64,000 nucleotides of DNA from Bin87 sp963692995. Its GTDB lineage: Bacteria; Chloroflexota; Dehalococcoidia; Lucifugimonadales; UBA3495. Positions 32,581 through 40,866 of the stretch are shown one piece after another. Location of the stretch: assembly GCA_963692995.1 (NCBI GenBank), contig OY843611.1, positions 310,001 through 374,000 on the forward strand, read 5' to 3'. Position 1 is the first letter of the stretch; each line of letters opens with the position of its first letter. Under the pieces are notes generated by a model. That model searched no databases and was not told the origin of the DNA. It saw nothing but the letters and a program-made list of their open reading frames with translations. The translations under genes and the position numbers were made by a program.

Positions 32581-33158
32581 CGCAGCCCATTGATGAGCTG
32601 CACCAGCATCGTCCTTGACGCCAGGTCGATTTCCTGAACCACCTGCTCAATTGCTGGCAGCAGTATCTCGGCGCCGGTAGCGGACACTACCACGTACACG
32701 TCGTTGCTGCCGGTTTCCAGTACCTCCCGCACCGTGCCCAAGTTCTCGCCCTGGTTGGTGATGACGGTCAGGCCCACCAGCTGGTAGTGGTAATACTCGC
32801 CCGGCGGCAGTTCAGGCGCTGAGTCAACCGGAGCGAGGATCCATTCGTCGGAGAGCCGTCGCGCCGTGTGCGGATCATTCAGCCCTTCCAGCCGGAGCAG
32901 GGCGTCTCCGCCGGGGAGGTTGCGGCAGGAAACGACGGTGTGGATTTGGCCGGCAATGGTCAGTTCGCTGCCGGCCTGAAACCGGGCCGGATTGTCGGAA
33001 TGGGGGCGGATCCTGATGACGCCGTCCAAGCCGTGGTTGCGAATGACACGGCCCACTACTACGGTGTCGTCCGGCACCTCCGGGGCGGCAATAGCACCGC
33101 TCCGGCTGGGCGAGGGAGCCGGCCTGAAGTAGCGCCTGGAGCGACGGCGGCTAGACAA
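32577..33158 (-). CDS. rimM: Ribosome maturation factor RimM
   Basis: The protein reads TVVVGRVIRNHGLDGVIRIRPHSDNPARF at the start of its OB-like domain and GEYYHYQLVGLTVITNQGENLGTVREVLETGSNDVYVV in the PRC-barrel domain, ending AIEQVVQEIDLASRTM. RimM binds S19 and helps mature the 30S head. The TTG 33158 start (193 aa) overlaps khpA by 8 bp; GTG 33077 is a shorter alternative. It is third in the rpsP-khpA-rimM operon, and the 3' end overlaps moaE by 4 bp tail to tail. Confidence 0.92.
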   Translation of the reverse strand: MSSRRRSRRYFRPAPSPSRSGAIAAPEVPDDTVVVGRVIRNHGLDGVIRIRPHSDNPARFQAGSELTIAGQIHTVVSCRNLPGGDALLRLEGLNDPHTARRLSDEWILAPVDSAPELPPGEYYHYQLVGLTVITNQGENLGTVREVLETGSNDVYVVVSATGAEILLPAIEQVVQEIDLASRTMLVQLINGLR

Positions 33159-33378
33159 TCTCCAGCACAGCCCGGGTGCCGTCCTTGACGGCAGCCACCC
33201 GAAGCAGTACCCGCATTGCCTGGGCCACCCGCCCTTGTCGCCCGATCACTTTGCCCTTGTCTTCGGGGGCGACTTCAAGGCGTATTACTATCTGGTCGCC
33301 TTCGTCGGTCTCCGTGACCCGAACCGCTTCCGGGTTGGAGGTCAGCGACTGAGCGATGAACTCAATCAGCTCTTTCAT
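33151..33378 (-). CDS. khpA: KH-domain RNA-binding protein KhpA
   Basis: The 75-aa protein is a single KH domain with the GxxG loop GKVIGRQGR and the start MKELIEFIAQSLTSNPEAV. In Firmicutes KhpA pairs with KhpB/Jag and binds RNA. Its start overlaps the rpsP stop by 17 bp and its stop overlaps rimM, the standard tight arrangement with rpsP and rimM. Confidence 0.92.
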   Translation of the reverse strand: MKELIEFIAQSLTSNPEAVRVTETDEGDQIVIRLEVAPEDKGKVIGRQGRVAQAMRVLLRVAAVKDGTRAVLEIV

Positions 33379-33631
33379 CAGCGTGGACCTTGCTGAAGAT
33401 GTCGTTGCGGTCGAAAATCCGGCGCACCGGGTCTGAGGGTTGAGCGCCTTTACGCAGCCAGTCCACGGCCCGCGCTTCGTCGAGGGTCACGGCCGGCGGG
33501 TCTGCCATGGGGTCGTAGTGGCCGATCCCGTCAATGTAAGCGCCATCCCGGGGGTTGCGCTTTTCGGTGACGACGATGCGATAGTAAGGGCGGCCTTTTT
33601 TACCTACGCGCCGCAGGCGAATCCGTAGCAT
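33362..33631 (-). CDS. rpsP: Ribosomal protein S16
   Basis: The 89-aa protein begins MLRIRLRRVGKKGRPYYRIVV and continues RDGAYIDGIGHYDPMADPP, standard S16. It is the first gene of the operon with khpA and rimM. A ~390-nt leader precedes it, with a probable attenuator (see the entries at 33779-34056). Confidence 0.95.
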   Translation of the reverse strand: MLRIRLRRVGKKGRPYYRIVVTEKRNPRDGAYIDGIGHYDPMADPPAVTLDEARAVDWLRKGAQPSDPVRRIFDRNDIFSKVHADERAD

Positions 33632-33778
33632 TTGATCTCCGTGTAACTGTTGGAGGGAATAAAGGAACCGGATTTAGGTTAGGGTTTTCTGCCAGGTTTG
33701 TCAAACGATTGACGGAGCCTCAAAAGCCGAATTCGCGGCAGTGAAGCGGCGCTCGCCGGCAGCGTATGGGGAGAGGTT

Positions 33779-33824
33779 AAAAATGGTATCGGGCCCAGAC
33801 TGGACCTTTGGCTTGCCGCCCGAT
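33779..33824 (-). terminator. Putative attenuator terminator hairpin
   Basis: On the minus strand ATCGGGC and GCCCGAT (33788-33794 and 33818-33824) form a 7-bp stem followed by ACCATTTTTAA. The 3' arm is also part of a perfect 12-bp alternative stem with 33860-33871, so terminator and antiterminator would exclude each other. Confidence 0.55.
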
Positions 33825-33838
33825 AACTCCCAGAACCT

Positions 33839-33960
33839 CTGGGGCGACGGTAGACACTGGTCTGGGCCCGACTGACGGGCTGAATCCCGATTTTGAAAAG
33901 CGATGACGCTAAGAGGCTTTCACCCCGTCGTGTCCAGACTGGTGCCTACCATCGCCCCAG
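33839..33960 (-). promoter_or_regulatory. Long imperfect leader stem that would block the antiterminator
   Basis: 33934-33960 pairs with 33839-33865 over about 27 positions, 19 bp continuous including G-U pairs, then a two-base mismatch and 6 bp. Inside the loop GACGGG/CCCGTC and a GAAAGC/GCTTTTC stem add structure. The outer 5' arm lies within the leader reading frame, and the 3' arm overlaps the antiterminator stem. Confidence 0.6.
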
Positions 33961-33980
33961 CATGATAAACTGTGTTCCAT
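33909..33980 (-). CDS. Putative 23-residue leader peptide
   Basis: ATG 33980 is preceded by AAAGGAGGTGATT, almost a perfect anti-16S match, an investment unlikely for a chance frame. The peptide reads MEHSLSCWGDGRHQSGHDGV then KAS and ends at TAG 33909. It has three His and five Gly but no run of one amino acid. Its 3' half overlaps the 5' arm of the long stem, so a translating or stalled ribosome would change the leader fold. Confidence 0.5.
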   Translation of the reverse strand: MEHSLSCWGDGRHQSGHDGVKAS

Positions 33981-34026
33981 TAGCAATCACCTCCTTTCGC
34001 AAAGTTTCGCGCAAGCGCTTGAACCC

Positions 34027-34056
34027 AATCTACAACCCAGGAACGCTCCTTGTCAA
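34027..34056 (-). promoter_or_regulatory. rpsP: Putative promoter of the rpsP leader
   Basis: On the minus strand TTGACA (34051-34056) and TAGATT (34027-34032) are 18 nt apart. Transcription would begin near 34020, about 40 nt before the leader-peptide ATG. The -35 box overlaps the proposed fmt start on the other strand. Confidence 0.55.
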
Positions 34057-35033
34057 CCCATTATCCAACCGATTCGCGCGCATCGCTCCAACCCGCAAGC
34101 CCTTTGCGCGTGGTTTTCATGGGAACGCCGCAGTTTGCGGCGCCGGCGCTGAACGCATTGTGCGTAATTCCAATGCTTGCTGTTGTCGCGGCTTACACGC
34201 CACCCGATCGCAAGCAGGGGCGTGGCCAAGCTCCCGCTCCTTCACCCGTTAAGCAGCGCGCGCAACAGTTGGGCATTCCGGTGGAGCAGCCGGCGACCCT
34301 GCGCAACCCGGTTGCAGTGAACCGGCTATCCGCTTACGCGCCCGACCTGGTGGTGGTGGCCGCCTACGGTCGGCTTCTGCCAACTGAAGTCCTGAATTTG
34401 CCCCGGTTCGGTTGCCTGAACCTGCATCCCTCCCTTTTGCCCCGGCACCGGGGGCCGTCGCCGGTGGCCGGCGCGATCCTGGCCGGCGACGACGCCACCG
34501 GGGTAACGGTAATGCTGCTGGATGCGGGAATGGACACCGGCCCGATTGTCGCCCAGCGCAGCCGCTCCATCGGGCCGGAGGATGACGCGGAAACGCTGAC
34601 CGCCGAACTGTTCCGGGACGGCGCCGCCCTGCTGAATGAGCTAATTCCGGATTGGATTGCGGGCGCGCTTGCGGCGGTTCCGCAAGACGACGAGCAGGCG
34701 ACCTACACCTCGAAGCTGGAACGCGCGGACGGGTTGGCCGATTGGACGCGGCCGGCGGAGTTTCTCGCCCGTCAGCAACGGGCGTATGCGCCGTGGCCGG
34801 GGCTGCATACAAAATGGGACGGCAAGGAAGTCAAGCTGCTGGACGTTGCGCCGGGCCCGGATGGATACGCCGCGCCCGGCACGGTAACGGCCACCGCTGA
34901 TGAGCCGGTTGCCGTCGGTTCCGGGCGGGGCCTGCTGGCCGTCCGTCGTTTGCAGCTGGAAGGCCGTCGCCCCGCCGACGCGGCCGACTTTGCGCGTGGG
35001 TATCCGAATTTCATTGGGGCGAAGTTAGGCTGA
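34050..35033 (+). CDS. fmt: Methionyl-tRNA formyltransferase
   Basis: The 327-aa protein formylates initiator Met-tRNA. It has VVFMGTPQFAAPALNAL, DLVVVAAYGRLLP, the catalytic motif GCLNLHPSLLPRHRGPSPV and GVTVMLLDAGMDTGPIV, plus a C-terminal OB-like domain (ADWTRPAEFLARQQRAYAPWPG). Start TTG 34050 follows CCAGGAACGC; a second TTG 54 nt downstream directly before RVVFMGTP is possible. The gene diverges from rpsP. Confidence 0.92.
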   Translation: MSTHYPTDSRASLQPASPLRVVFMGTPQFAAPALNALCVIPMLAVVAAYTPPDRKQGRGQAPAPSPVKQRAQQLGIPVEQPATLRNPVAVNRLSAYAPDLVVVAAYGRLLPTEVLNLPRFGCLNLHPSLLPRHRGPSPVAGAILAGDDATGVTVMLLDAGMDTGPIVAQRSRSIGPEDDAETLTAELFRDGAALLNELIPDWIAGALAAVPQDDEQATYTSKLERADGLADWTRPAEFLARQQRAYAPWPGLHTKWDGKEVKLLDVAPGPDGYAAPGTVTATADEPVAVGSGRGLLAVRRLQLEGRRPADAADFARGYPNFIGAKLG

Positions 35034-35110
35034 AGCTCCGGTGTAAAATGCGCCGGGATGGCCGGCGCAGACCGGCGGATTGCTACGGGCGAATCGCTAC
35101 GGAGGGAGTT

Positions 35111-36061
35111 ATGGCTTTTGCAGGAGTACCTACCGAGAACGAAGTGCTGGCGTGGTACCGAGATGAAAACAACTGGGGGCGCTGGGGACAGCAAGACCAA
35201 CTGGGCGCGCTGAACCTGATCACCACTGCCAAGCGGACGCAAGCCGCCGCCCTGGTGCAGACCGGCGAGACGGTGAGCTGCGCCCGCCCCATCACCACCG
35301 ACCTGGCGCCCGACATCACCAACCAGGTGCAGCGGTTTATGGTGGACAGCGGCGAAGGCCGCGATACCGACCCGCTGGAACGGCGCAATTCGCGTCGGGG
35401 CGCGGCCGAGTTCATCGGCATGGTGTTCCATGGGCAGACCATCACCCACATCGACGCCCTGTCCCACTATTCTTACGACGGCCTGATGTACAACGGGGCG
35501 CCGGCCGCCCTGGTCACCTCACGGGAGGGCGCGCAGAGCCACGCCATCGACCTGACGGCCCAGGGACTGGTGAGCCGAGGCGTGCTGCTGGACGTGGCCC
35601 GGGCCCGCGGCGTGGACTGGCTGACGCCCGACGCTCCGGTGATGCCCGAGGACCTGGACGCCGCCGAGCGGGACCAAGGCGTCACCGTGGCAGAGGGAGA
35701 CATTCTGCTGGTGCGCACGGGCAACTACCGCCGGCGTATAGTGGAAGGGCCGGCGCCGGGCGCCGATCCCAGCGTGGCCTGCCACGTGGCCTGCGCGCCC
35801 TGGTTCAAAGCAAGGGGCATCGCCATGCTAGGCACCGATACCTCAAACGACATTCGACCCAACCAGTACGAAAACATCGTCTCGCCCTTGCACATTGCCT
35901 GTCTGGTGTATCTGGGGGTCTGGCTAATCGACAACGCCAACCTGGAGGATGTGGCCGAGGTCGCCGCCCGGCACGGACGCTGGGAGTTCATGCTGTCCAT
36001 CGGCGCGCTGCGGCTGCGCAATGTTACGGGCAGCCCAGTGAACCCCATAGCGATCTTCTGA
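35111..36061 (+). CDS. Cyclase-family (kynurenine formamidase-like) hydrolase
   Basis: From ATG 35111, preceded by GGAGGGAG, the protein has 316 aa. FHGQTITHIDALSHYSYDG is the family's metal-binding motif (HGxTxTHxDAxxH), and GDILLVRTGNY and LGTDTSNDI follow. This family includes bacterial arylformamidases and related amidases or lactonases. Its stop at 36061 abuts the convergent enoyl-CoA hydratase gene. The substrate is unknown. Confidence 0.85.
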   Translation: MAFAGVPTENEVLAWYRDENNWGRWGQQDQLGALNLITTAKRTQAAALVQTGETVSCARPITTDLAPDITNQVQRFMVDSGEGRDTDPLERRNSRRGAAEFIGMVFHGQTITHIDALSHYSYDGLMYNGAPAALVTSREGAQSHAIDLTAQGLVSRGVLLDVARARGVDWLTPDAPVMPEDLDAAERDQGVTVAEGDILLVRTGNYRRRIVEGPAPGADPSVACHVACAPWFKARGIAMLGTDTSNDIRPNQYENIVSPLHIACLVYLGVWLIDNANLEDVAEVAARHGRWEFMLSIGALRLRNVTGSPVNPIAIF

Positions 36062-36871
36062 CTACACCCCCTGGAACCACGCCGGCCGCTTCTGCGAGAA
36101 GGCGCGTATCCCTTCCTGGAAGTCTCGCGTCATGCCGATGTTGGCAATAGCGTCGGTTTCGGCATCCAGTTGCGTCGCTAGATCGGAGTCCCAGCTGCCG
36201 TCGAAAAGGGCCTTGACCCGTCCGTAAGCGCGGGTAGGCCCTTGGGCGAGGCGGTCGGCGGTCTCCATGGCGTGGCGCTCAAAATGGGACGACTCAAACA
36301 CCTGGCTCACCAGGCCCAACTCCAGGGCGTATTGCGCTCCGATTGGCTGACGAGCCAGGTAGATTTCCATAGCCCGGCCCTGTCCCACGATGCGCGGCAG
36401 CATATAGGTTGAACCGCCGTCGGCGGTGCCGCCGATGTTGGCGTAGGCCAGCAGGAACCGGGCATCGGATGAAGCCACCCGCAGATCGCACGCCAAGGCC
36501 AGGCTGAAGCCGGCGCCGGCCGCCACGCCGTTGATCGCGGCCACCACCGGCTTATCCAGCCGGCGGATGCCCATTACCACCTGTCGGTGGAGATCATCAG
36601 CCAACTCCCGCAGGTGGTCGGAAAGACCCTCCGGGCCGCCGGATTCGAGCTGCGCGGTGAAGTCCCGCACGTCGGCGCCGGAACAGAAAGCTCCGTCGGC
36701 GCCCGTGAGCAAGACCGCGCGGACGTCTCCCCCTCGACAGGATGCGATGGCCTGACCCAACTCGGACACCATCTCCGGCGACAAGGCGTTACGAGCCTCC
36801 GGGCGGTTCAGGCGAATGACGGCCAGGGTTCCCCTGCGTTCCAGTTGAATGCGGTTGTCAGTCGTGGTCAT
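36062..36871 (-). CDS. Enoyl-CoA hydratase/isomerase
   Basis: The 269-aa crotonase-fold protein has RLNRPEARNALSPEM, the oxyanion-hole region LTGADGAFCSGADVRDF, AAINGVAAGAGFSLALACDLR and GGTADGGSTYMLPRIVG. It should hydrate or isomerise an acyl-CoA. The ATG start at 36871 follows GGAAGGTG. It converges with the cyclase-family gene and lies downstream of ilvD. Confidence 0.88.
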   Translation of the reverse strand: MTTTDNRIQLERRGTLAVIRLNRPEARNALSPEMVSELGQAIASCRGGDVRAVLLTGADGAFCSGADVRDFTAQLESGGPEGLSDHLRELADDLHRQVVMGIRRLDKPVVAAINGVAAGAGFSLALACDLRVASSDARFLLAYANIGGTADGGSTYMLPRIVGQGRAMEIYLARQPIGAQYALELGLVSQVFESSHFERHAMETADRLAQGPTRAYGRVKALFDGSWDSDLATQLDAETDAIANIGMTRDFQEGIRAFSQKRPAWFQGV

Positions 36872-36921
36872 GCTCGCACCTTCCGGTTCATTGACGTGTT
36901 CGGCCCAACGAAACCAATCGA

Positions 36922-38616
36922 TTAGCGGGTTACCGCTCCCTCTGACGCGGAGGATACCAGCTTGGCGTATTTGGCCAGCACGCCGGTGGTGTACTTCGGT
37001 TCTATCGGCGTCCAGGCGGCGCGCCGGTCGGTCATCTCCTCCTCTGTGATGCGGGCATCCAGGCGGCGGTTGGGGATGTCCAGGGTGATGATGTCGCCTT
37101 CTCGGAGCATACCGATGGGGCCGCCGACCATGGCCTCCGGCGCCACGTGTCCGACCATCGGGCCGTGCGAGGCGCCGGAGAACCGGCCATCGGTGATCAA
37201 TGCCACGGTGTCTCCCAGCCCCTGCCCGATGAGCGCGCTGGTCACGGCCAGCATCTCGCGCATGCCCGGCCCGCCCTTCGGGCCTTCGTAGCGGATCACC
37301 ACTATATCGCCGTCCTTGATCTCACCCCGCTGGACGGCCTGGAAGGCCGGCTCCTCCTGGTCAAACACCCGAGCCGGGCCTTGGTACACCTTCTCCTGGT
37401 GCCCGGCTACCTTGATGACGGCGCCGTCGGGGGCCAGATTGCCGCGGAGGATGGCCAGGCCACCCGTGGGACTGCGCGGCGCGTCCATGGTATAGACGAC
37501 GGGTTGGTCGGCCACGGTGTCGGTTTCGGCGAGGTTTTCCGCCAGCGTTTTGCCGTTCACCGACCTGGCGTCGCCGTGCAGGAGGCCGGCGTCCAGCAGA
37601 CGCTGGCCGATGAGGGCGACGCCTCCATAGCGGCTCAGGTCGGCCATGACGTAGCGGCCGCCGGGCTTCATGTCGGTGATGTAGGGCGTGCGACGGCTGA
37701 TGCGGTCGAAGTCCTCCAGCGTCAGGTCAACCTCGGCTTCGCGGGCAATGGCCATCAGGTGCAGAACGGCGTTGGTGGAGCCGCCCATGGCCGCTACCAG
37801 CGTGATGGCGTTCTCAAGAGCTTGTCGAGTAAGGATGTCCCGGGGGCGGATGCCCTCGTCCAGCATCCGCATCACGGTGGCGCCGGCCCGACGCGCTTCG
37901 TCGCCCTTGCGCGGATCCACCGCCGTCAGCGAAGAATCGCCGGGCAGGGACAGGCCCATGATCTCGATGGCCGTGGACATGGTGTTGGCGGTGAACAGGC
38001 CGCCGCAGGAACCCTCGCCGGGGCAGGCGGCGCACTCCAGTTCGGTCAGTTCTTCGCCGGTGATGCGTCCGGCGGCCCAGGCCCCAACCGCCTCAAACAC
38101 ATCCTGAATGTTCACGTCGTTGCCGCGGTACTGACCCGGCAGGATGCTGCCGCCGTACACGAAGACGCTGGGAACGTTCAGGCGAACCATTGCCATCACG
38201 CAGCCCGGCATATTCTTGTCGCAGCCGCCCACGGCAACCAGCCCGTCCATCCGTTGTCCGAAGACCACCGTTTCAATGGAATCGGCGATGACTTCGCGGC
38301 TCACCAGCGACGCTTTCATGCCCTCGGTGCCCATGGAGATGCCGTCGCTGACGGTGATGGTGCCGAACTGAAAAGGCGTGCCGTTGCTCTGGCGGATACC
38401 TTCTTTTGCGGCGGCCGCCCAGCGGTCCAGGTGGACGTTGCAGGGCGTAACGTCGCTGGCCAGGTTGGCCACGGCGACGAAAGGCTTGGCCAGATCATCG
38501 TCCGTCAGGCCCATGGCCCGAAGGTAAGAACGGGCGGGCGCCCGTTCCGGCCCGTCGGTAATGTCGCTGCTACGGTGCTTCGACAGGGCCTTCGGGCTGC
38601 GTGTCGTAGTAGTCAA
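36922..38616 (-). CDS. ilvD: Dihydroxy-acid dehydratase
   Basis: The 564-aa enzyme makes 2-keto acids for valine, leucine and isoleucine synthesis. Iron-sulfur ligands are visible in VTPCNVH, GGCDKNMPGC and CPGEGSCGG, together with MGGSTNAVLHL and ITDGRFSGASHGPMVGHVAPEA. Length is typical. The start is TTG 38616 with GAGGAGG seven bases upstream. No other branched-chain genes are in the window. Confidence 0.95.
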   Translation of the reverse strand: MTTTTRSPKALSKHRSSDITDGPERAPARSYLRAMGLTDDDLAKPFVAVANLASDVTPCNVHLDRWAAAAKEGIRQSNGTPFQFGTITVSDGISMGTEGMKASLVSREVIADSIETVVFGQRMDGLVAVGGCDKNMPGCVMAMVRLNVPSVFVYGGSILPGQYRGNDVNIQDVFEAVGAWAAGRITGEELTELECAACPGEGSCGGLFTANTMSTAIEIMGLSLPGDSSLTAVDPRKGDEARRAGATVMRMLDEGIRPRDILTRQALENAITLVAAMGGSTNAVLHLMAIAREAEVDLTLEDFDRISRRTPYITDMKPGGRYVMADLSRYGGVALIGQRLLDAGLLHGDARSVNGKTLAENLAETDTVADQPVVYTMDAPRSPTGGLAILRGNLAPDGAVIKVAGHQEKVYQGPARVFDQEEPAFQAVQRGEIKDGDIVVIRYEGPKGGPGMREMLAVTSALIGQGLGDTVALITDGRFSGASHGPMVGHVAPEAMVGGPIGMLREGDIITLDIPNRRLDARITEEEMTDRRAAWTPIEPKYTTGVLAKYAKLVSSASEGAVTR

Positions 38617-38774
38617 AACGGCCTCCTCAATGGGCAGCGTTATATGGACGGCGTTGCCGGTGTAAGCGGACGTATTCGCGCTGATTCGTCGGTTGATTAT
38701 AGATTGGGCCTAGGGGAGCGGCAAGCAATCTGAACATCCGATGCAGCGTGGACACCCCCGGCGTCGGGCGGGTC

Positions 38775-39566
38775 TTACCGGCCTCCGGCGGATCTGCCCC
38801 CGTCCACCATGTACACTCCGCCCGTGCAGAAGCTGCTGTCGTCGCTGGCCAGGAACAGCATAAGCCGGGCCACTTCTTCCGGATGGCCGTAACGTCCTAG
38901 CGGAATCCGCGACGACGCGGCCCGATAAGTCTGCTCCACGGTGATGTTGGGATCGTCCAGCGCGGCGACCCGCTGCTCCTCGATGGAGCGCATCATGCGC
39001 GTCTCGATGGGCGCCGGGTTCACGGTGTTGACCCGGATGCTCCAAGGCGCGCCCTCCATGGCGGCGGTCCGCATCAGGCCGATGACCGCGTGCTTGCTGG
39101 TGGTGTATGCCGACATATCCGGCCCCGCGCCGATCCCGGCGGTGGACGACGTAATGACGATGCTGCCGCCGCCCTGTTCTCGCATCACCGGCGCCACGTA
39201 CTTGATGCCCAGCCACACGCCCCGCACGTTGACAGCCATTACCCGGTCAAAGACGTCGATGGGATAGTCGGGTATGGACGCCAGCGCGCCTTCGATGCCC
39301 GCGTTGGCCAGGAACACGTCGATGCGGCCCCAGCGTTCCACCGCCGCGTTGACGAAGGCTTGCGTCTGGTCGGGTTGGGTCACATCAGCGGCGGTGTAAC
39401 TGGCCCGGTCATCGCCGATGGAGCGCGCCACTTCCTGCAAGGCTCCTTCGTCCAGGTCAACCAGCGCCACTCGCGCCCCCTCGTCGGCGAACAACGCCGC
39501 GGCGGCCCGGCCGATGCCGCCGGTGGCCCCGGTGATCAACGCAACTTTTCCTTCCAGACGAGGCAT
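38775..39566 (-). CDS. Short-chain dehydrogenase/reductase
   Basis: The protein (263 aa) starts MPRLEGKVALITGATGGIGRAAA; I chose ATG 39566 since AAGGAG lies eight bases upstream, while the ATG two codons earlier is too close. VFLANAGIEG, SSTAG and the YTTSK catalytic motif (AYTTSKHAVIG) are present, ending GGVYMVDGGRSAGGR. The substrate is unknown. It is not close to the other SDR in sequence or position. Confidence 0.88.
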   Translation of the reverse strand: MPRLEGKVALITGATGGIGRAAAALFADEGARVALVDLDEGALQEVARSIGDDRASYTAADVTQPDQTQAFVNAAVERWGRIDVFLANAGIEGALASIPDYPIDVFDRVMAVNVRGVWLGIKYVAPVMREQGGGSIVITSSTAGIGAGPDMSAYTTSKHAVIGLMRTAAMEGAPWSIRVNTVNPAPIETRMMRSIEEQRVAALDDPNITVEQTYRAASSRIPLGRYGHPEEVARLMLFLASDDSSFCTGGVYMVDGGRSAGGR

Positions 39567-39747
39567 TTTCATTCTCCTTGGCATTGATTGCGGGCATCGA
39601 TTGCGGACCGGAACCGACGCTCCCGACCCTGCTGAACGGCGCAAATTGTATCACTCCATTCTTTACGACCAATCCAATCCTTACGACCAATCCAAACCAT
39701 ACCGGGCTTACCCGCTGGCGCAGCCAAAATCGGGAAATCCCGATCCG

Positions 39748-40866
39748 CTACTCGCTCAGCAGGAAACACGAGGACGCCTTGAAGATCGCCCACAGGGGCA
39801 TACCCGGCGCAATGCTCATCGACTCCAGGGACGCCCCCGTTATGTGGCACCGCAACACGATGCCGCCGCAATCCAGCGCCACCTCGTAGCCCGGCGGACG
39901 CGGCGTTACGGCGGAAACGGCGCCCGCCCAGGTGTTGCGCGCCGACGACTGCGGCAGCGGCCCCGACGCCAGGATGATGTCGGACGCCCGTACCCCCACG
40001 GTTACGGCGTCCCCCACCGCGCAGCCGTCGGCCAGCGGCGTCTCCAACGAATGCTCCCCGGCGTCGCACACCATCGTCCCGTCCTGGGGCAGCCGGGCGG
40101 CGACTCGCATTTCCAGCAAGTTCTCCACGCCCACCAGCCGCGCCACCCGGCCTCGGCCCGGCTGTTCCAGCGTCGTCAAAGGCGGCCCCAGGGCCACCGT
40201 CCGCCCGGCGTCAATGATCTGCACCGCGTCTCCCAGGGCCAGGGCTTCCTCCCGGCTGTGGGTCACCAATATCACCGGCACGTCGAGCTGCCGCGCTGTG
40301 GCGCGCAGTTCCGCGCCCAACTCCCGGCGCAGTTCCAGGTCCAGCGCGGCGAAGGGTTCGTCCAGCAGCAGCAGGTCGGGCGATGGCGCCATCGCCCGGG
40401 CCAATGCCGTCCGCTGCTGTTGCCCGCCCGATAGCTGCCAGACCCGACGCTCTTCCAGCCCGTTCAGTCGCAGGCGGTCAATCAACTCGGCCACTCGTCT
40501 TCGCGCCAGCGCGCCGCGCCGATCCCGCAGCCCGTAGGCGATATTCCGCAGCACCGTTAAATGCGGAAACAAATGGTTCTGCTGGGTCACGTAGCCAACC
40601 CCGCGCCGGTGCGGCGGCACCCAAATTTCAGCCGGTTCGGCGCCGTTGTTCGCCGCAAAAACGGTTCGCCCGGCGATGGCAATATGGCCGTGGTCGGGCC
40701 GGGCCAGGCCGGCGATGGCCCGCAACGCCGTGGTCTTGCCCGCCCCGGACGGCCCGAACAGGACCAGAACATCGCCCGCCGCGACGCTGAAGCAAAACTC
40801 CAGGCGGAAGGCGCCCAGGCCGACGGCAAACCGGCCAAACGCCGCCGCGTCACTTCGCTGCGTCAT
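39748..40866 (-). CDS. modC: Molybdate ABC transporter ATP-binding protein
   Basis: The 372-aa protein has Walker A LFGPSGAGKTTALRAIAGL, Q-loop VTQQNHLFPHL, signature QLSGGQQQRTALARAM, Walker B LLLLDEPFAALD and the switch histidine VTHSREEAL. A C-terminal TOBE/MOP-like domain (~290-365) binds oxyanion, the ModC signature that separates it from other importers. Its start overlaps the modB stop by 4 bases. Confidence 0.92.
   Translation of the reverse strand: MTQRSDAAAFGRFAVGLGAFRLEFCFSVAAGDVLVLFGPSGAGKTTALRAIAGLARPDHGHIAIAGRTVFAANNGAEPAEIWVPPHRRGVGYVTQQNHLFPHLTVLRNIAYGLRDRRGALARRRVAELIDRLRLNGLEERRVWQLSGGQQQRTALARAMAPSPDLLLLDEPFAALDLELRRELGAELRATARQLDVPVILVTHSREEALALGDAVQIIDAGRTVALGPPLTTLEQPGRGRVARLVGVENLLEMRVAARLPQDGTMVCDAGEHSLETPLADGCAVGDAVTVGVRASDIILASGPLPQSSARNTWAGAVSAVTPRPPGYEVALDCGGIVLRCHITGASLESMSIAPGMPLWAIFKASSCFLLSE

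Larger units (their letters stand above)
33632..34049 (-). other. Long structured leader region upstream of rpsP
   Basis: This 418-bp gap between the divergent rpsP and fmt genes holds, on the minus strand and in order, a promoter, a short reading frame with a near-perfect ribosome site, a long imperfect stem, an alternative stem and a hairpin followed by five T. I interpret it as a transcription attenuator for the rpsP operon. The ~145 nt nearest rpsP show nothing recognisable. Confidence 0.6.

Noticed and set aside
33700..33980. T-box, SAM, cobalamin or 6S/RNase P RNA in the rpsP-fmt gap
   Set aside because: None of the conserved core sequences is present on either strand; the folding pattern fits an attenuator better.
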